Below, piece by piece: positions 7,313 to 16,498 of a DNA stretch of 34,902 bases (its first letter is position 1; every line of letters begins with the position of its first letter). Below the pieces are notes generated by a model that did not search any database, was not told the origin of the DNA, and saw nothing but the letters and a program-made list of their open reading frames with translations. The translations under genes were made by a program, and so were the position numbers. This stretch comes from a delta proteobacterium ML8_F1. GTDB taxonomy: Bacteria; Bacillota; Clostridia; Peptostreptococcales; Acidaminobacteraceae. The stretch covers positions 47,574 through 82,475 of the forward strand of contig LQBE01000014.1 in the NCBI GenBank assembly GCA_002029975.1, written 5' to 3'.

Positions 7313-8482
7313 ATGAAAAAAATACCCAGACCCCTGGTTTTTTTGTCGGTATTTTTAATCAGCTACTGGCTGCCCCTGGAAAATGACCGGGTGACCCATA
7401 GTATTCTTGAAGCCTTTTATCTTTTGAGAGACTATGCCCAGCATCATGTGATTCTTTGTCTGATTCCCGCTTTTTTCATTGCCGGCGCCCTGGCAATCTT
7501 TATTTCCCAGGGAAATGTCATCAAATATTTCGGACCTAAGGCCAAAAAAACCACGGCCTATCTGGTGGCCTCGGTTTCAGGAACCCTGCTGGCGATTTGT
7601 TCGTGCACCGTGCTGCCCCTTTTCTCGGGCATCTATAAAAAGGGAGCCGGACTGGGTCCGGCCATCACCTTCCTGTACTCGGGTCCGGCCATCAATCTGC
7701 TGGCCATCATCCTGACAACCCGGGTTCTGGGCATCGAAATCGGTCTGGCCCGGGGGATTGGCGCCATTGTGTTTTCCGTGGTCATTGGTCTGATTATGGC
7801 GGCCATCTACCGGAAGGAGGATATGGACCGGCTGCAAAACGGTGCCGGGACCAGGCGAAATGAGGAAACGGAAGAGCCAATGGGTTACAAGGGGCTGCTG
7901 CTGGGATCTCTGGTGGTCTTTCTGGTCTTTGCCAACTGGGGAAAACCCTCGGAGCCGGTGGGATTCTTTAACTGGATTTTCAACTACAAATGGGTGGTTG
8001 CCGCAGGAGCACTCATAGTGATTCTTTACACCGTCATGAGATTCATGAGTGTGAGGCAAAGAAAGGATTGGCTGGAGGAAACCTGGGATTTTGCCCAGCA
8101 GATCCTGCCCCTTCTCTTTTTCGGAGTGCTCTTTGCCGGACTGCTCATGGGGCGTCCGGGTCTGGACCAGGGGTTGATTCCCTACCACTATGTCGCCACC
8201 CTTGTGGGGGGAAACAGCCTATTCGCCAATTTTTTCGCTTCGGTTGTGGGGGCCCTGATGTACTTTGCCACCTTGACGGAGATTCCCATCGTCCAGGGAC
8301 TCATGGGAGCGGGCATGGGCAAGGGTCCGGCTCTGGCCCTGCTCCTTGCCGGGCCTGCCCTCAGCCTGCCCAATCTTCTGGTGATCAGAAGGGTCCTTGG
8401 GACGAAGAAAACCATGACCTTTGCGGGACTTGTGGTATTCTTCTCAACCCTGACCGGGATGCTTTACGGCTATCTATTTTAA
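7313..8482 (+). CDS. ArsP-type permease (DUF318/PF03773 family)
   Basis: The 389-residue membrane protein has about eight to ten hydrophobic segments in two homologous halves. Each half has a G-P-A motif (GPAITFLYSGPAINL and GKGPALALLLAGPALSLPN). CSCTVLP (Cys96, Cys98) is the diagnostic thiolate motif. This family includes ArsP, an exporter of trivalent organoarsenicals. An upstream in-frame start at 7208 lies inside arsR, but AGGAGGG at 7301-7307 fixes ATG 7313. It is coupled to arsR (1-bp gap) and followed by a thioredoxin-like gene. The substrate is inferred only from family and neighbours. Confidence 0.82.
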   Translation: MKKIPRPLVFLSVFLISYWLPLENDRVTHSILEAFYLLRDYAQHHVILCLIPAFFIAGALAIFISQGNVIKYFGPKAKKTTAYLVASVSGTLLAICSCTVLPLFSGIYKKGAGLGPAITFLYSGPAINLLAIILTTRVLGIEIGLARGIGAIVFSVVIGLIMAAIYRKEDMDRLQNGAGTRRNEETEEPMGYKGLLLGSLVVFLVFANWGKPSEPVGFFNWIFNYKWVVAAGALIVILYTVMRFMSVRQRKDWLEETWDFAQQILPLLFFGVLFAGLLMGRPGLDQGLIPYHYVATLVGGNSLFANFFASVVGALMYFATLTEIPIVQGLMGAGMGKGPALALLLAGPALSLPNLLVIRRVLGTKKTMTFAGLVVFFSTLTGMLYGYLF

Positions 8483-8505
8483 TTGAAAGATGAAAGGAGA
8501 AAAAA

Positions 8506-8745
8506 ATGAAAATCGTTGTGTTGGGAACAGGGTGCAGGAACTGCAAGAAGCTTATTGAGAATGTCGCCACTGCCACAGAGAGTTTTGATGGGGAGTTTGA
8601 AATCCTGAAGGTGGAGGATCTGGATGAGATTCTCAAGTACGAGGTTTTCCTGACTCCGGGGCTGGTCATCGAGGATGAGGTGGTTGCCACTGGAAAGGTT
8701 GTCTCTGTGGAGGCTATTGCTGAAATGATCAGGGAAAGACTCTAG
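8506..8745 (+). CDS. small thioredoxin-fold protein (MTH895-like)
   Basis: A 79-residue protein beginning MKIVVLGTGCRNCKK, with a redox CxxC at Cys10 and Cys13 and the cis-Pro segment as LTPGLVIEDEVV. It matches the tiny thioredoxins that travel with DUF318 permeases and ArsR regulators. It could reduce or deliver a thiol-bound substrate to the permease, which is an inference. An AAAGGAG site precedes the ATG. Confidence 0.85.
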   Translation: MKIVVLGTGCRNCKKLIENVATATESFDGEFEILKVEDLDEILKYEVFLTPGLVIEDEVVATGKVVSVEAIAEMIRERL

Positions 8746-8752
8746 ACAAACA

Positions 8753-8786
8753 AAAACGCCCTTTGTCATCGGTGAAAGGGCGTTTT
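8753..8786. terminator. bidirectional terminator between thioredoxin-like and HAD genes
   Basis: AAAACGCCCTTT (8753-8764) pairs perfectly with AAAGGGCGTTTT (8775-8786) across a 10-nt loop. It serves both converging genes. Confidence 0.9.
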
Positions 8787-8789
8787 GAT

Positions 8790-9512
8790 TCAGGCGAATT
8801 CCACGGTGCCATCCAGGAAATAGATGACATCCTTGCGTTCAACGACAATTTGACAGTTGGCTCTGAGATCTGGGTCTTCTTTGATGATTTTCATCAGTTC
8901 GTGGGAGGGATTGATGGCCGTGGGGTGTCCCATGAGCTTGAGCATGGAATAATCGCCATTGGTGTCACCGTAGGAGTAGGAGGACCCGGGGTCAATGTCG
9001 TGGTCTTTGATGAAATTCAAAATGGCCTTGTTCTTGCTCTCTGAATCCCACATTTTGACCACTTCCCCGGTGAACTCTCCCTGAGAGTCCAGGAGATAGC
9101 CACTGCCGATATAGTCGTCGGCTCCGTATTTCCGGGCCATGAGACTCACCAGAAAATCAGGACTTCCTGACACAAAGATGATGCGGTGTCCCTGGGCCTT
9201 GTGCCACTGGATCCGGGACCTTGAGTATTTGTAGACTGCATCCCCTTTGAGATTGATGACCTGTTCTGAAATGAACTGTATGTGGTTGAGATTGAGTCCT
9301 GTGAGGTTTTTAATGTATTCCTGGGCGAGTTCTTCCATGAAATCGTCATAGTCCCCCTGCCGGTTTTTCCAGCGGAGGTACAGCTCGCTGATATGGTCGT
9401 ACCAGATATTGGGTTCGATGACCTCGTATTTCATGAGTTTCCTGAAATGCTCAATCATCAGAGAGCCCCGGTAGACAGTGCCGTCAATATCAAAAAATGC
9501 CGCAGTATTCAT
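8790..9512 (-). CDS. HAD-IB family phosphatase (SerB-like)
   Basis: This 240-residue hydrolase has all four HAD motifs: DIDGT near the N-terminus (nucleophile Asp8 and acid Asp10), VSGSP, the Lys in SKNKAI, and GDTNGD for Mg2+. The helical cap between motifs I and II fits the HAD-IB subfamily, whose members dephosphorylate phosphoserine and other small phosphomonoesters. The specific substrate is not evident. An AAAGGAG site precedes the ATG, and two hairpins lie in the upstream leader. Confidence 0.85.
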   Translation of the reverse strand: MNTAAFFDIDGTVYRGSLMIEHFRKLMKYEVIEPNIWYDHISELYLRWKNRQGDYDDFMEELAQEYIKNLTGLNLNHIQFISEQVINLKGDAVYKYSRSRIQWHKAQGHRIIFVSGSPDFLVSLMARKYGADDYIGSGYLLDSQGEFTGEVVKMWDSESKNKAILNFIKDHDIDPGSSYSYGDTNGDYSMLKLMGHPTAINPSHELMKIIKEDPDLRANCQIVVERKDVIYFLDGTVEFA

Positions 9513-9826
9513 AGAATTTTCTCCTTTTTTTGTGGCTGGACTGTTTCAAACCATCCAGCCGGGGTACATAAGGAATAGATCAATCCCCCGAAACCCGGGG
9601 TTGATATATAGTGAGAGAGGACGTTATTTGGGACCTTACCAGGCCCCCAAGAACAACATTGTGAAACAAAGGCAACATCCAATGAATTGCTGATGCAATA
9701 CCTGCAGCAAGGCAACACCAATCATCGAATGGAGGTATGCTTATCAAAAAACATCCGTTGGTTACAATTGAATATGAGGATATGAAACGTGCTCTAACTC
9801 ACTAGAAAGGGCTATCTTGAGAACCA
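9513..9826. other. gene-poor stretch with several hairpins and a short degenerate direct repeat
   Basis: No convincing gene was found in these 314 bp. GGCTGGA (9534-9540) pairs with TCCAGCC (9554-9560), and a second hairpin spans 9579-9605. AAGGCAACATCCAAT (9669-9683) recurs imperfectly 40 bp later (9709-9722). Short ORFs of 18-22 codons after GGAGG at 9731 have poor spacing. It could be a decayed mobile element or a small RNA, but the sequence decides neither. Confidence 0.5.
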
Positions 9827-9842
9827 TTAAGATAGTCCTTTT
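9806..9842. terminator. terminator hairpin over the Nudix stop codon
   Basis: A 13-bp stem (9806-9818 with 9829-9841, one G-U pair). The Nudix stop (9827-9829, minus strand) lies at the loop edge. The plus-strand side ends in TTTT, so it may also end a plus-strand transcript from the preceding stretch. Confidence 0.75.
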
Positions 9843-10444
9843 ATAATGTTGATGAAATTGAAGGTGATTCTGGCGGTGATTCCCCAGATGACATGTTCGC
9901 CGTAGGTGTAGAAGTGCACCGGATATTTTCCGGTTTTCCAGGGGTACCTGTCGCCGAAGGGAATTCTGTCGTAGGGGAAATCTTCTCTGAAGGCAAAGTG
10001 ATTGAGGCCGTAGTGGATTTCAGGCTCATGGCTTTCAAAAAATCTCAGAGGGACTGTAAAGACGTGGTCCACCTCGTCGGGGTTGATAGCCAGTTCATCC
10101 AGGCTCTGGATTTCCAGGGTGCCGACAAAGGGATAGACAATCATATTGAAGGGGGTCACGATGGTGTCAATGCCTCCGAATATTTCAATTTTCTGTTCTG
10201 GCAGGCCGAGTTCTTCCACCGTTTCACGCAGGGCTGAAAGAATGGGCATTTCTCCGTCCTCTTTTTTACCTCCCGGGAAACAGACTTCTCCGGGCTGGGT
10301 TTTCATTTTGAAGCTTCGGACCTCATAGAGAATATGCAGTTCGTTTTCAATAAAGACCAGGGGGAGCAGTACCGCAGTGATTTTGTAGGGACCCTCCGGC
10401 TGTATGGCGTGATTTTTGATGGTTTTTTTAATCCCGGGCAGCAT
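9827..10444 (-). CDS. Nudix hydrolase, CoA pyrophosphatase-like
   Basis: The 205-residue protein has a full Nudix box, from GGKKEDGE through RETVEELGL. Just before it, SFKMKTQPGEVCFPGGK matches the UPF0035 signature of CoA diphosphatases (NudL/PCD1 type), which split CoA into phosphopantetheine and 3',5'-ADP. The signature makes this the best call, but other dinucleotide substrates are possible. It is transcribed alone on the minus strand. Confidence 0.8.
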   Translation of the reverse strand: MLPGIKKTIKNHAIQPEGPYKITAVLLPLVFIENELHILYEVRSFKMKTQPGEVCFPGGKKEDGEMPILSALRETVEELGLPEQKIEIFGGIDTIVTPFNMIVYPFVGTLEIQSLDELAINPDEVDHVFTVPLRFFESHEPEIHYGLNHFAFREDFPYDRIPFGDRYPWKTGKYPVHFYTYGEHVIWGITARITFNFINIIKGLS

Positions 10445-10630
10445 CTTTACCGACTCCTTTTCCCCATTATAACCAAAGCCGGCGCATAATGAAATGTGAA
10501 AAGACAGATTTTTTCATTCGGTTGAGGGGGTATGTCATTTTGTGATATGATGAAACTGGTTCAAAAGCAGTATCCTGGATTTTACGAGATCCACCCGATA
10601 AACTGTAATCAAACTGACACAGAAAAACGG

Positions 10631-10658
10631 GTGACTTTTTTGAAAAACCTCTTATAAT
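10631..10658 (+). promoter_or_regulatory. promoter of the UPF0316 gene
   Basis: TATAAT at 10653-10658 has GTGACT (10631-10636) 16 bp upstream. Confidence 0.6.
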
Positions 10659-10690
10659 GATAGAGGATGCAGTTGAACAAGAAAGGTGAA

Positions 10691-10705
10691 ATGAAAAAGA
10701 AATGA
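10691..10705 (+). other. four-codon leader ORF overlapping the UPF0316 start
   Basis: ATG 10691 opens Met-Lys-Lys-Lys-stop. Its stop overlaps ATG 10702 as ATGA. The AAAGGTG site (10682-10688) is too far from 10702 for ordinary spacing and rather close to 10691, so coupling through the mini-ORF is possible but unproven. Confidence 0.3.
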
Positions 10706-11211
10706 TTTATGTAATAATTTTTTTGGCGAAAATCGTAGAGGTGTCGCTGGGAACCCTGAGAATGGTCCTGATCACAAAGGGAGAACGGCTTGTGGGATCC
10801 ATTATCGGATTCGTGGAAGTCACCATGTGGATTATCATCGTGGGCAAGGTCCTTACGGATATTTCATCGGATCCCTTGAGAGTCCTGGCCTATGCCGGAG
10901 GATTTTCGGCAGGGAACTATCTGGGCTCGTGGATTGAAGAAAAACTCGGCATCGGCACGGCCGAGGTGCAGACCATTGTTCTTAAAGAAGATGGAAAGAA
11001 ACTGGCGAACTTTATCAGGGATGCCGGCTTTGCGGTGACGGTAGTGGAGGGTGAGGGAAAAAGCTATACCCGGAATATCCTGTTCATGTATGTGAGACGC
11101 AAGCGGGTGAAAGAGCTCATCAGTGTCATCCAGAACAATCAGGAAAACGCTGTCATTACCGTATCCGAAGCGAAGCCTATCTACGGCGGATTCAATATGA
11201 GAAGAAAATAG
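10702..11211 (+). CDS. UPF0316 family membrane protein (DUF5698 plus DUF2179)
   Basis: The 169-residue protein has three N-terminal membrane helices (about 1-75) with the family pattern EVSLGTLRMVLITKGER and EVTMWIIIVGKV, then a soluble DUF2179 domain (about 95-160) with the GEGKSYTRNILFMYVRRKR stretch. The family has no established function; its soluble domain resembles a small-ligand or signal-binding fold. The stop TAG is at the base of a short terminator. ATG 10702 is the only in-frame start after a stop at 10687. Confidence 0.85.
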   Translation: MIYVIIFLAKIVEVSLGTLRMVLITKGERLVGSIIGFVEVTMWIIIVGKVLTDISSDPLRVLAYAGGFSAGNYLGSWIEEKLGIGTAEVQTIVLKEDGKKLANFIRDAGFAVTVVEGEGKSYTRNILFMYVRRKRVKELISVIQNNQENAVITVSEAKPIYGGFNMRRK

Positions 11212-11230
11212 GACCTCAGGGTCCTGTTTT
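11210..11230 (+). terminator. terminator with the opposing stop codon in its loop
   Basis: AGGACC (11210-11215) pairs with GGTCCT (11220-11225), followed by GTTTTT. The TCAG loop contains the minus-strand stop of the isomerase-like gene (11216-11218). Confidence 0.75.
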
Positions 11231-11980
11231 TAATTGACGAAGCCAGGGGAGCGAAGCCTCCAGGGCTTCAAAATACCCTTCGGCGCCCAGGAGTTCAAAA
11301 ACCAGGGGCATCCCGGGGAGTCCCTTTAGATAGTGGTCAGTCTCCCTGAAGGAGCGTTCATCCAGGGCAATATGCCTGTGTTGCAGGTTGAATCCGTGGA
11401 CATGACCGTGGTGGAGGACATTTTTAAAAGACAGGGGTTTTTGGGCTCCCGCCAGAATGCCATTGGGGACATCCAGGCAGATTTTCAGCCGGTCCGTGGC
11501 AAACTCCCTCACAATCTCGTGGACATCCTCCGGGGTATATGTGATATAATCGTTGTGTATATTTTCAAGGCAGAGGACCAGGTCCAGGTTTTTTTTCTCC
11601 AGATATTCCAGAAGAAAATCCATGTACCGCAGGTTGTGATACGGATTCTTGTCCCCGGCGGGATGGATGACAACGCTCAAAGGACCCTCCTTAATAAAAG
11701 TCCTGGCAAAGTCCAGGATTTCAGCGGTGGACTTGAGGACGTCTCCGGGGCGGGTTGCCAGGTGTCTGGCATCCAGGGTCAATTCTTCCCTTTGATAGGG
11801 GATATGGTAGGAAAAGACATAGGGCTGATTCACGAGTTTTCTGATTAGCTCCCTGGGGAGGTCCCTCCGCTGAAGTGATATTTCGAAATGACGGATGAAA
11901 AAAGCCCTATCAAATAGATGCATGAGTTCTTCCAGAGTGTAGTGGTTCAGCAGCTTTTCTTCAAAAGTAATGCCGATCAT
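11216..11980 (-). CDS. sugar phosphate isomerase/epimerase-like TIM barrel protein
   Basis: The 254-residue product fits the xylose isomerase-like/AP endonuclease 2 barrel. Candidate metal ligands occur in order: [30 protein letters not shown] and FELLGAEG. The frame stays open far upstream across pabA, but a GGAGGTGG site (minus reading of 11983-11990) fixes ATG at 11978-11980. Function could be sugar isomerization or DNA repair-like; the C-terminus is short for endonuclease IV, which favours the isomerase-like branch. It is divergent from the folate operon. Confidence 0.75.
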   Translation of the reverse strand: MIGITFEEKLLNHYTLEELMHLFDRAFFIRHFEISLQRRDLPRELIRKLVNQPYVFSYHIPYQREELTLDARHLATRPGDVLKSTAEILDFARTFIKEGPLSVVIHPAGDKNPYHNLRYMDFLLEYLEKKNLDLVLCLENIHNDYITYTPEDVHEIVREFATDRLKICLDVPNGILAGAQKPLSFKNVLHHGHVHGFNLQHRHIALDERSFRETDHYLKGLPGMPLVFELLGAEGYFEALEASLPWLRQLKTGP

Positions 11981-12022
11981 AGGCCACCTCCTGCCTTCAT
12001 TATAGGGGGTGATGATTCTAAA

Positions 12023-12037
12023 AGAAAGGGACTTTCT
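12023..12037 (+). promoter_or_regulatory. hairpin covering the pabA ribosome binding site
   Basis: AGAAAG (12023-12028) and CTTTCT (12032-12037) form a perfect 6-bp inverted repeat with a 3-nt loop immediately before ATG 12038. It includes the AAAGGGA ribosome site and may dampen translation of the first folate gene. Confidence 0.4.
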
Positions 12038-12625
12038 ATGATTCTTCTGATTGACAATTACGATTCCTTCACCTACAATCTCTACCAGTACCTGCTGATG
12101 CTCGGTGAAACCGTCACGGTTGTGCGAAACGATGAAATCACCCTCGAGGAAATCCGGCGGATGGCCCCCCTGGGAATCATCCTGTCTCCGGGACCGGGAA
12201 CCCCCGGGGATTCCGGCATCTGCCAGGAGACGGTTACCGCCTTTGCTGGAAAAATTCCCATTCTGGGAGTGTGTCTCGGACATCAGACCATTGCCGAGAG
12301 GGCCGGGGCAAAAATCGTCACAGCGGTTGAGCCCGTCCACGGCAAGGTCCATGCCATCACCCACAACGGAAAAGGGGTTTTCAAGAATCTCAGGAATCCC
12401 CTGAAGGTCACCCGGTATCACTCCCTGGTGGTGGATCCCGAAACCCTGCCCGGGGCCTTTGAAGTCACCGCCATGACCCGGGAGGGAGAAATCATGGGAC
12501 TGAGGCACCTGAAATATCCCCTGGAAGGCGTGCAGTTTCATCCAGAGGCGATTCTGACGGAACAGGGTCATGAACTCTTGAAAAACTTTATTGACGGGGC
12601 AAAGGAGTGGACAGGGGATGTTTAA
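12038..12625 (+). CDS. pabA: aminodeoxychorismate synthase component II (glutamine amidotransferase)
   Basis: This 195-residue class I amidotransferase supplies ammonia from glutamine to PabB. It has the start [13 protein letters not shown], the oxyanion region SPGPGTP, the nucleophile Cys79 in GVCLGHQ, and the catalytic His168 and Glu170 in QFHPEAI. Sequence alone does not separate PabA from TrpG, and in many Firmicutes one protein serves both pathways. The location next to pabB, pabC and fol genes supports PabA. It overlaps pabB by 8 bp. A start at 11918 is open in frame but lies in the opposing gene. Confidence 0.92.
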   Translation: MILLIDNYDSFTYNLYQYLLMLGETVTVVRNDEITLEEIRRMAPLGIILSPGPGTPGDSGICQETVTAFAGKIPILGVCLGHQTIAERAGAKIVTAVEPVHGKVHAITHNGKGVFKNLRNPLKVTRYHSLVVDPETLPGAFEVTAMTREGEIMGLRHLKYPLEGVQFHPEAILTEQGHELLKNFIDGAKEWTGDV

Positions 12626-13988
12626 GGAAAAACTTGATTCCCGGTACAGTATGGCTGCAATTGCCAGGGCCTTTCAGGAAAGGGAAGGCGTGGTTTTTCT
12701 TGACAGCAACAGCACGGATTACCACCTCGGCGCCTACAGCCTGCTGGGCTTTGATCCCTTTATCCGATTCACCGCCACCAAAGACCGGGTCAGAATCGAG
12801 CGGGACGGCTCAGCGGTTGAAACCAGGACCCATCCCCTTGAAGCGCTTGAGCGGCTGTTGGGAGAATTCCCCGTACAAAGGGAATCTGATTTGCCCTTCA
12901 GCGGGGGAGCCATGGGCTATTTTTCCTACGATTTCAAGAATCAACTGGAGGACTTGCCCCAAAGGGCTCTGGATGACCGGCACATTGAAGACCTGCAATT
13001 TTATTTTTATCACGGTGCGGTGGTCGAAAACCGGACCAGCAGAGAAATCTTTTACACGGACTATGATTTTGACGGCGGTGCCCTGGACCGCTATCGGGGA
13101 TTGCTCGAACACCTTTCAGCTTTCATTCCCGGTCCCCTGGCGCCCTTCAGACTTGAAGAGGAGCTTGCCGGCAATTTCAAACGATTGGATTATCTCCAGG
13201 CCATTGCCAGCATCAAAGAATATATCCGCCAGGGAGAAATCTATCAGGCGAACATGACCCAGCGCTTCGGCGCCCGGTTCAAAGGAGAACCCTTTGAGCT
13301 CTATGAAAGACTCAGGAGAGAAAATCCCGCCCCCTTCAGTGCTTTTGCCAGAATGGGGGACACCCTCATCCTTTCAAGCTCCCCGGAGCGGCTCATTGAG
13401 GTGAGAGATTCTACAATCACCACCCGGCCCATCAAGGGGACGGTGCCCCGGGGGGAGACTCCCGAGGAGGATGAAAGCATGAAAAGGACCCTTTTGGCAA
13501 GCGAAAAGGACCGGGCGGAGCTTTTGATGATTGTGGATCTCGAGCGCAATGATCTGGGTAGAATCTGCCAGCCGGGGACAGTGGCAGTTCCTGAACTTTT
13601 CAAGATTGAAACCTATGCCACGGTGCATCATCTGGTGGCAACCGTCACCGGGAGACTGCGGGAGACGGCGGGCATCCGGAAAATCATTGAAGGGGTCTTC
13701 CCGGGAGGGAGCATTACCGGGGCACCTAAAATAAGAGCCATGGAAATCATTGATGAACTTGAGCCCACCCGGCGCAATATTTACACAGGCTCCCTGGGTT
13801 ACATTGATTTTTCCGGCGACATGGATCTCAATATTCTGATCCGCACCCTGGTTGCCAGGGAAGGCCGGGTGCAGTTCCAGGTCGGAGGGGGCATTGTCTG
13901 GGATTCCATAGAAGCCGCTGAATACCAGGAGACTCTGGACAAGGGGAAGTCTCTTTTCAAGGTCCTCAACGAGGTGGACCAGCCATGA
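12618..13988 (+). CDS. pabB: aminodeoxychorismate synthase component I
   Basis: The 456-residue chorismate-binding enzyme adds ammonia to chorismate to form 4-amino-4-deoxychorismate. The motif PIKGT has Lys273, the residue that marks PabB; anthranilate synthase has Ala there (PIAGT). Other family motifs are [24 protein letters not shown] and [22 protein letters not shown] 12618 follows an AAAGGAG site at 12601-12607 inside pabA. The stop overlaps the pabC start as ATGA. Confidence 0.94.
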   Translation: MFKEKLDSRYSMAAIARAFQEREGVVFLDSNSTDYHLGAYSLLGFDPFIRFTATKDRVRIERDGSAVETRTHPLEALERLLGEFPVQRESDLPFSGGAMGYFSYDFKNQLEDLPQRALDDRHIEDLQFYFYHGAVVENRTSREIFYTDYDFDGGALDRYRGLLEHLSAFIPGPLAPFRLEEELAGNFKRLDYLQAIASIKEYIRQGEIYQANMTQRFGARFKGEPFELYERLRRENPAPFSAFARMGDTLILSSSPERLIEVRDSTITTRPIKGTVPRGETPEEDESMKRTLLASEKDRAELLMIVDLERNDLGRICQPGTVAVPELFKIETYATVHHLVATVTGRLRETAGIRKIIEGVFPGGSITGAPKIRAMEIIDELEPTRRNIYTGSLGYIDFSGDMDLNILIRTLVAREGRVQFQVGGGIVWDSIEAAEYQETLDKGKSLFKVLNEVDQP

Positions 13989-14713
13989 AAACCGATTCCC
14001 TGGGAATGAACTACGGCATCGGTCTATTCGAAACCCTTCGGATAAGAGCCGGCCGCCCTGAGTACCTTGAGGCCCATTTGAAACGGTTCATGGATTCGGC
14101 AGAGATTCTGGAATTCAAGGACATAGGACGCGACAGCCTGGTCAAGGCTCTTGAAGACCATCTCCAGGCGTCGGGGCTCAGGGAGGGCCGCCTCAAGATT
14201 CTCTATAATGACCTGGGGCTCTTTGTGACCTCGGGGGACAATCCCTACGGGGATGCCGACTACGAAAGAGGGATGGCGCTGAGGCTTTCAAAGGTCCGGG
14301 TGCCTACTAGGAGCCTCTACACCCTCAAGACCACCAACTATCTGATTCCCTATTACGAGCACCAGAAGGCGAAGGCCGCGGGATTCGATGAAGTGATTTT
14401 CACCAATGATCTGGGGAACCTGGTGGAAGGATCAAAATCCAATCTTTTTCTGATTAAAAATGACAAAGTGGTCACACCCGATTTGCAGTCGGGATGCCTT
14501 GAGGGAATTCTCCGGCAGGTCATTCTGGCGGATTTGGGAGAAATTTGTACCGAGACAGAAATCAAAAGCGAGACGCTGCCGGAGTTTGAGGCGGGGTTCA
14601 TCACCAATTCTCTGATGGGGGTCATGCCCATTGCAGAGATTGAAGGACAGGTCTACAACCGGCATCATCCCCTGATTCAGGAATTGATTAAAATTTACAG
14701 TAAAGAAGGTTAG
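13985..14713 (+). CDS. pabC: 4-amino-4-deoxychorismate lyase
   Basis: This PLP class IV enzyme of 242 residues releases pyruvate from aminodeoxychorismate to give p-aminobenzoate. The likely Schiff-base Lys115 is in LKTTNYL, and the GNLVEGSKSNLF segment and LEGILRQVIL are typical. The start is NYGIGLFETLRI. BCAT-like and D-amino acid aminotransferase members share the fold, but its place directly after pabB settles the assignment. It overlaps pabB by 4 bp. Confidence 0.92.
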   Translation: MKTDSLGMNYGIGLFETLRIRAGRPEYLEAHLKRFMDSAEILEFKDIGRDSLVKALEDHLQASGLREGRLKILYNDLGLFVTSGDNPYGDADYERGMALRLSKVRVPTRSLYTLKTTNYLIPYYEHQKAKAAGFDEVIFTNDLGNLVEGSKSNLFLIKNDKVVTPDLQSGCLEGILRQVILADLGEICTETEIKSETLPEFEAGFITNSLMGVMPIAEIEGQVYNRHHPLIQELIKIYSKEG

Positions 14714-14719
14714 GCAGAG

Positions 14720-15283
14720 ATGGATAAAGAAAAAATCAAGAAGGCAGTGAGGGATATCATTGAAGCCATAGGAGAGGACCCCGACAGGGAGGGACTCAAG
14801 GAAACTCCCCGGCGGATAGCGGAAATGTATGAGGAGATTTTTGCCGGACTTGAAGAGGATCCCGGCAAGCACCTTGATGTGATTTTTGCCGATGAAAACC
14901 ACAATGAACTGGTTTTGGTCAAGGATATCCCGATTTACTCCATGTGCGAGCATCACTTTGTTCCCTTTTACGGCAAGGCCCATGTGGGATACATTCCCAA
15001 GGACGGCCGGCTGACAGGTCTTTCCAAACTGGCCAGGGTGGTGGATACCGTGGCGAAGAGGCCGCAGCTTCAGGAGCGGATCACCTCGCAGGTGGCTGAC
15101 CTCATTATGAAAAAGCTCGATCCCTACGGGGTGATTGTGGTGGTGGAAGCCGAGCACATGTGCATGACCATGAGAGGGGCCAAAAAACCGGGTTCAAAGA
15201 CGGTGACTTCTGCGGTGCGGGGAATCCTTAAGACCGATGAAAAAAGCCGGTCAGAAGCGCTGAATCTCATCAATCTGAGGTGA
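14720..15283 (+). CDS. folE: GTP cyclohydrolase I
   Basis: The 187-residue enzyme opens GTP to form 7,8-dihydroneopterin triphosphate, the first pterin step. Zinc ligands are Cys76 and His79 in MCEHHFVPF and Cys148 in [30 protein letters not shown] and [13 protein letters not shown] are standard motifs. Length is normal for the bacterial type. The ribosome site is weak (GGCAGAG), so translation may depend on coupling to pabC, whose stop is 7 bp upstream. Confidence 0.96.
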   Translation: MDKEKIKKAVRDIIEAIGEDPDREGLKETPRRIAEMYEEIFAGLEEDPGKHLDVIFADENHNELVLVKDIPIYSMCEHHFVPFYGKAHVGYIPKDGRLTGLSKLARVVDTVAKRPQLQERITSQVADLIMKKLDPYGVIVVVEAEHMCMTMRGAKKPGSKTVTSAVRGILKTDEKSRSEALNLINLR

Positions 15284-15288
15284 ATGAA

Positions 15289-16137
15289 ATGACTGGAAAC
15301 AGGCTGCAAAGAAAAATTCAAATCCGGGACAAAACCCTTTCCCTGGGGGAGAGGACTGTGATCATGGGAATTCTCAATGTCACGCCGGATTCCTTTTCTG
15401 ACGGGGGGAGGTTCAACGCACTCTCCTCCGGTCTTGAGCAGGCCGCAAGGATGGTGGCCGAGGGGGCCGATATCATCGATGTGGGGGGAGAGTCCACCAG
15501 ACCCGGTCATGTTCCGGTCCCGGAGGAAGAGGAAATCCTGAGAATCCTTCCCTTTGTGAAGGAAATCCTTGGGAGCCTGGATACAATGGTTTCCATCGAT
15601 ACCTACAAATCCCGGACGGCCAGAAGGGCCCTGGAGGCGGGGGCCCATATCATCAATGATGTCTGGGGCTTTCATCGGGACTGGGAGATGGCCCGGGTGG
15701 CCGGGGAATTCCAGGTACCGGTGGTTCTGATGCACAACCAGGAAGGGACCCACTATGACAGGGATATCATAGCAGCTATGAAGATATTCTTTGATGAGGC
15801 CATTGAAGCCGGTCTCAAGGCTGGAATCAAAGAGGAGCACATCATCCTGGATCCGGGTATCGGCTTCGGGAAAAATCCTCAACAGAATGTGACAGTGATG
15901 CACAGGCTTCATGAAATCAAGGCTTTTGGCTACCCGGTGCTTTTGGGGACCTCAAGAAAATCCATGATCGGAAAAATTCTGGACTTGCCGGTGGCGGAGC
16001 GTCTTGAAGGAACCCTGGGAAGCAATGCCTTTGGCCTGATGGCAGGCTGTGAAATACTGAGAGTCCATGACGTCAAGGCCCACAGCCGGATGGCAAGGGT
16101 CATGGACACACTCATAAAGGGGGAGCTCGATGGATAG
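15289..16137 (+). CDS. folP: dihydropteroate synthase
   Basis: The 282-residue TIM barrel joins p-aminobenzoate to the pterin pyrophosphate and is the sulfonamide target. Signatures are GILNVTPDSFSDGG, DVGGESTRPG, VSIDTYKS, INDVWG, LDPGIGFGKN and LGTSRKSMIG. GTG 15280 is in frame too, but AGGTG at 15278-15282 is placed 6 nt before ATG 15289, which I prefer. FolE's stop (15281-15283) lies inside this ribosome site, so the genes are coupled. Confidence 0.95.
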   Translation: MTGNRLQRKIQIRDKTLSLGERTVIMGILNVTPDSFSDGGRFNALSSGLEQAARMVAEGADIIDVGGESTRPGHVPVPEEEEILRILPFVKEILGSLDTMVSIDTYKSRTARRALEAGAHIINDVWGFHRDWEMARVAGEFQVPVVLMHNQEGTHYDRDIIAAMKIFFDEAIEAGLKAGIKEEHIILDPGIGFGKNPQQNVTVMHRLHEIKAFGYPVLLGTSRKSMIGKILDLPVAERLEGTLGSNAFGLMAGCEILRVHDVKAHSRMARVMDTLIKGELDG

Positions 16138-16498
16138 CATTCTTATGAAGGCGATGGAATTCTACGCCTACCACGGTGTGATGCCGGAGGAGAAAATCCT
16201 TGGACAGCTTTTCAGGATTTCTCTTGTCCTGGAACTCGACCTGGGTCCCGCCGGCCGTTCCGACAGGGTGGAGGACACGGTGAGCTATGCCGAGGTCTAT
16301 GACGAAGTCAAAGAGCTGGTGGAGGGGGAGTCCTTTGACCTGGTTGAAAAACTGGCCTATGAAATCGGCGCAAAGGTCCTTAGGAATCATCCCCGGATCC
16401 AGGGTATAGAGGTGGTCGTTGAAAAGCCCCAGGCCCCGGTGAAGGGTCATTTCAACCATTTCGGGGTGAAGGTATGTCTCAGACCATCGGATATCTAG
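16130..16498 (+). CDS. folB: dihydroneopterin aldolase
   Basis: The 122-residue protein converts dihydroneopterin to 6-hydroxymethyl-dihydropterin. The motif AMEFYAYHGVMPEE holds the Tyr-His-Gly of the family, and EKLAYEIGAKVL with EVVVEKPQAPV near the end carries the conserved Lys-Pro. It overlaps folP by 8 bp and folK by 25 bp. AAGGGGGAG at 16117-16125 is the ribosome site. Confidence 0.94.
   Translation: MDSILMKAMEFYAYHGVMPEEKILGQLFRISLVLELDLGPAGRSDRVEDTVSYAEVYDEVKELVEGESFDLVEKLAYEIGAKVLRNHPRIQGIEVVVEKPQAPVKGHFNHFGVKVCLRPSDI

Noticed and set aside
11981-12571. Minus-strand open frame running from the isomerase-like gene across pabA
   Set aside because: pabA is a clear gene on the other strand, and the isomerase-like gene has a good ribosome site at ATG 11980. 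The extension is an antisense shadow.
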